7,098 bases of DNA, taken from contig JAIVGU010000027.1 in the NCBI GenBank assembly GCA_020201445.1, forward strand, positions 1 through 7,098, written 5' to 3'. Both the position numbers and the translations under genes were made by a program. Below are positions 5,785 to 7,098 of this stretch, in pieces. Below the pieces are notes generated by a model, which ran no database searches, was not told where the DNA came from, and worked only from the letters and a program-made list of their open reading frames with translations. This DNA comes from Halobacteriales archaeon (GTDB lineage Archaea > Thermoplasmatota > E2 > JACPAO01 > JAHFTW01). The number at the start of each line of letters is the position of its first letter. Within the stretch, counting starts at the first letter, position 1.

Positions 5785-6230
5785 GCGCGTCCCCCGTCGA
5801 ACTCGATTTCCAGCGCCCCGTCCTTGGCGAGGCTGGGCTCGCCTGCCGCCTGCACCTTGCTGCCGTGCGTGGCCGTCAGCATCCCCTCCAGGAGGCCGAC
5901 CACAAGCGCGACGGTGCCGCGGCTCTCCAGGCTGACCTGCGGCGCCAGCCCGACCCGCACGCGCAGCCGCCCCTCGCGCCCCGCGGCGCCGGCCTCCAGC
6001 CCGAGGAGGGCGGCCACGGCGCGCACCGCCTGCCCGGCGTCCGCGGGGCGGTCCTGCGCCGCCAGCGCGAGGCCCTCCTCGTAGGCGCCGTAGTGGACGA
6101 GGCTGTAGATGGCGCCGGGGCCCAGCACCTCGCCCATGCGCTGCAGGACGCCCGCCATCGCCTGCACGGCGGTGGGGGCCTGCACGCTCGCCGCCTTGGG
6201 GAGTGGGTGGGGGGCCGTGGCGGGCGTCAA
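5781..6230 (-). CDS. V4R-like small-molecule-binding-like domain protein
   Basis: 149 residues. After a Pro/Ala-rich lead (1-22), a helix VLQRMGEVLGPGAIYSLVHY (28-47) and GAYEEGLALA (48-57) resemble the opening of V4R (4-vinyl reductase/H-NOX-like) domains, which often read GxxxGxxxLxxxG-x2-EG. The second half, LRVRVGLAPQVS (89-100), then VVGLLEGMLTATHG (110-123) and GALEIEF (138-144), follows the V4R pattern of strand, G-x-L-x-G helix and final strand. The cysteines often found in V4R proteins are absent. V4R domains bind small hydrophobic ligands or act as regulatory modules. The start is TTG at 6230, forming TTGA with the response-regulator stop; the internal ATG at residue 25 is an alternative that would keep the whole domain. 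Position between receiver and winged-helix gene suggests a ligand-sensing or adaptor role. The family call is tentative; the gene itself is well supported by its coupled junctions. Confidence 0.65.
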   Translation of the reverse strand: MTPATAPHPLPKAASVQAPTAVQAMAGVLQRMGEVLGPGAIYSLVHYGAYEEGLALAAQDRPADAGQAVRAVAALLGLEAGAAGREGRLRVRVGLAPQVSLESRGTVALVVGLLEGMLTATHGSKVQAAGEPSLAKDGALEIEFDGGRA

Positions 6231-6577
6231 CGCGGTCCCCCCAGCGGCGGCTTGGCCAGAAACCTTTCCAGCGTCTGCTGGATGCGGTCGGAGTTGAACG
6301 GCTTCTGGATGAACCCGTCGGCGCCTAGGCGCTGCGCGGTCTCCTGGATGCTCTCCGAGGCGGTGAACGGCAGGACGCGCACGCCGCGCAGGGAGGGGTC
6401 GGCGCGCACCTCCCGCACCAGGCGCTCCAGGTCGAGGCCGGGCATGTTGACGTCCTGCAGCAGGAGGTCGGGGCGGGCCTCGCGCACGGTGGTGACGGCG
6501 AAGCCCGCGAGCTTCAGCACGTCCTCGTTGCTCTCCAGGATGTCCGCGTCGTCGTCGGCGACCACGATGCGGCTCAT
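6227..6577 (-). CDS. Stand-alone response regulator receiver (CheY-like), short form
   Basis: A 116-residue single receiver domain. Acidic residues Asp8-Asp9-Asp10 (VVADDDAD) hold the magnesium, the phospho-acceptor is Asp42 (LLLQDVNMPG), Thr72 in FTAS is the switch residue, and Lys92 in QKPF is the conserved lysine. All are present, so phosphorylation is expected. Oddly, only about eleven residues separate strand 2 (FAVTTV) from strand 3 (RPDLLL), and Asp42 comes roughly ten residues earlier than in typical receivers, so helix 2 is mostly missing. No output domain is fused; the downstream V4R-like and winged-helix proteins may be its partners. ATG at 6577 is chosen over the longer upstream frame because it overlaps the kinase stop (ATGA, 6574-6577) and gives the standard N-terminus. 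The cognate kinase is encoded immediately before it. Confidence 0.95.
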   Translation of the reverse strand: MSRIVVADDDADILESNEDVLKLAGFAVTTVREARPDLLLQDVNMPGLDLERLVREVRADPSLRGVRVLPFTASESIQETAQRLGADGFIQKPFNSDRIQQTLERFLAKPPLGGPR

Positions 6578-7098
6578 GCGGCGGCGCCTCCCCCCCTGGA
6601 GGGCTGGTCGTCGCCGAGGGTGAAGAAGAACGTCGCGCCCTTGCCGGGGGCGGCCTCGGCCCACGCGGTGCCGCCGTGGCGGGCGACGGCGCGCGCGACG
6701 GTGGCGAGCCCGATGCCGGTGCCGGCGAAGTCGGCGGGGGGGTGCAGGCGCTGGAAGAGCTGGAACAGGCGGCCGCTCTGCTGCATGTCGAAGCCGACGC
6801 CGTTGTCGCGCACGACGTAGGTGCGGGGGCGCCCCGGCAGGCGGCCGAAGGCGATGGCGGCGCCGCGGCGGTGGGCCGAGAACTTCCAGGCGTTGCCGAG
6901 CAGGTTGGCGAGCGCGATGCGCACGATGGCGGGGTCGGCGGCGGCCCACAGGTGGCGCGGCACGCTGAGGCGGACGCGGCGGCCGGGCTCGCGCTCCTGC
7001 AGCTCGGCCAGGACGGAGCGCGCCAGGGCGGCGAGGTCGACGCGCTCGCGGCGCACCGGCATGCGGGTGACGCGGCTCATGTGGAGGATGTTCTGGAT
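6574..7098 (-). CDS. Sensor histidine kinase, C-terminal ATPase part (5' end outside window)
   Basis: The frame runs in from the right edge with 174 visible residues; the N-terminal sensor region and the phospho-accepting histidine are outside. Counting from the Met at 7080, residues 2-26 (SRVTR...RRERVDLAALARSVL) are the end of the dimerisation helices. The HATPase domain follows: N box IALANLLGNAWKFS (55-68, Asn63), G1 box RDNGVGFD (91-98), F box LFQLFQRLH (105-113), G2 box GTGIGLATV (120-128), and final strands AEAAPGKGATFFFTL (141-155). The linker style RRERVDL and the AWKFS N box are typical of PAS- or phytochrome-linked kinases. The Met at 7080 is not taken as the start because the preceding six codons (IQNILH) continue the kinase helix. 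Its stop overlaps the receiver start, so the pair is a cognate two-component system. Confidence 0.95.
   Translation of the reverse strand: MQNILHMSRVTRMPVRRERVDLAALARSVLAELQEREPGRRVRLSVPRHLWAAADPAIVRIALANLLGNAWKFSAHRRGAAIAFGRLPGRPRTYVVRDNGVGFDMQQSGRLFQLFQRLHPPADFAGTGIGLATVARAVARHGGTAWAEAAPGKGATFFFTLGDDQPSRGGGAAA

Noticed and set aside
6578..6949. Longer 240-residue form of the response regulator
   Set aside because: The added upstream part is Arg/Pro/His-rich shadow of the histidine kinase gene; the ATG at 6577 gives a standard receiver N-terminus and a 4-base overlap.

Overview
This window is a very GC-rich prokaryotic sequence (well above 65% G+C by eye) with third codon positions almost always G or C. 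The lineage is probably a high-GC archaeon, possibly Thermoplasmatota-like. The grounds are a KaiC/RecA-type ATPase beside a small winged-helix protein, a V4R-like domain in a two-component operon, mixed ATG/GTG/TTG starts, and starts without clear Shine-Dalgarno sites that suit leaderless mRNAs. This is inference, and a high-GC bacterium is not excluded.

Layout, left to right. Positions 609 to 1 (minus) hold the first 203 codons of an unrecognised cysteine-containing protein that runs off the left edge. It starts inside the stop codon of a metal-dependent amidohydrolase (1646-606, minus). After a 294-base divergent spacer rich in short inverted repeats comes a complete glycerol kinase, glpK (1941-3410, plus). 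A second spacer (3411-3644) is packed with CGCGGAT-type repeats. It leads to a five-helix membrane protein (3645-4262, plus) whose two H-X13-H pairs predict two b-type hemes, as in ferric-reductase/NOX-type membrane domains.

The right 40% is one minus-strand operon, read from 7098 down to 4275: histidine kinase (C-terminal part), response regulator, V4R-like protein, winged-helix protein, shortened KaiC-like ATPase and a seven-helix membrane protein. Every junction overlaps: four by 4 bases (ATGA or TTGA) and the last by 1 base (TGATG). The genes are therefore almost certainly co-transcribed and translationally coupled. The likely logic is phosphorelay from kinase to a stand-alone receiver, with the small-ligand-binding-like, DNA-binding-like, ATP-binding and membrane proteins as partners or outputs. 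No such combination is known to me as a named system. The KaiC-like protein keeps Walker A but ends before a Walker B could occur, and the receiver is short between strands 2 and 3. This operon is the best candidate for a previously undescribed system.

No tRNA, rRNA, CRISPR array, transposase or integrase was seen.
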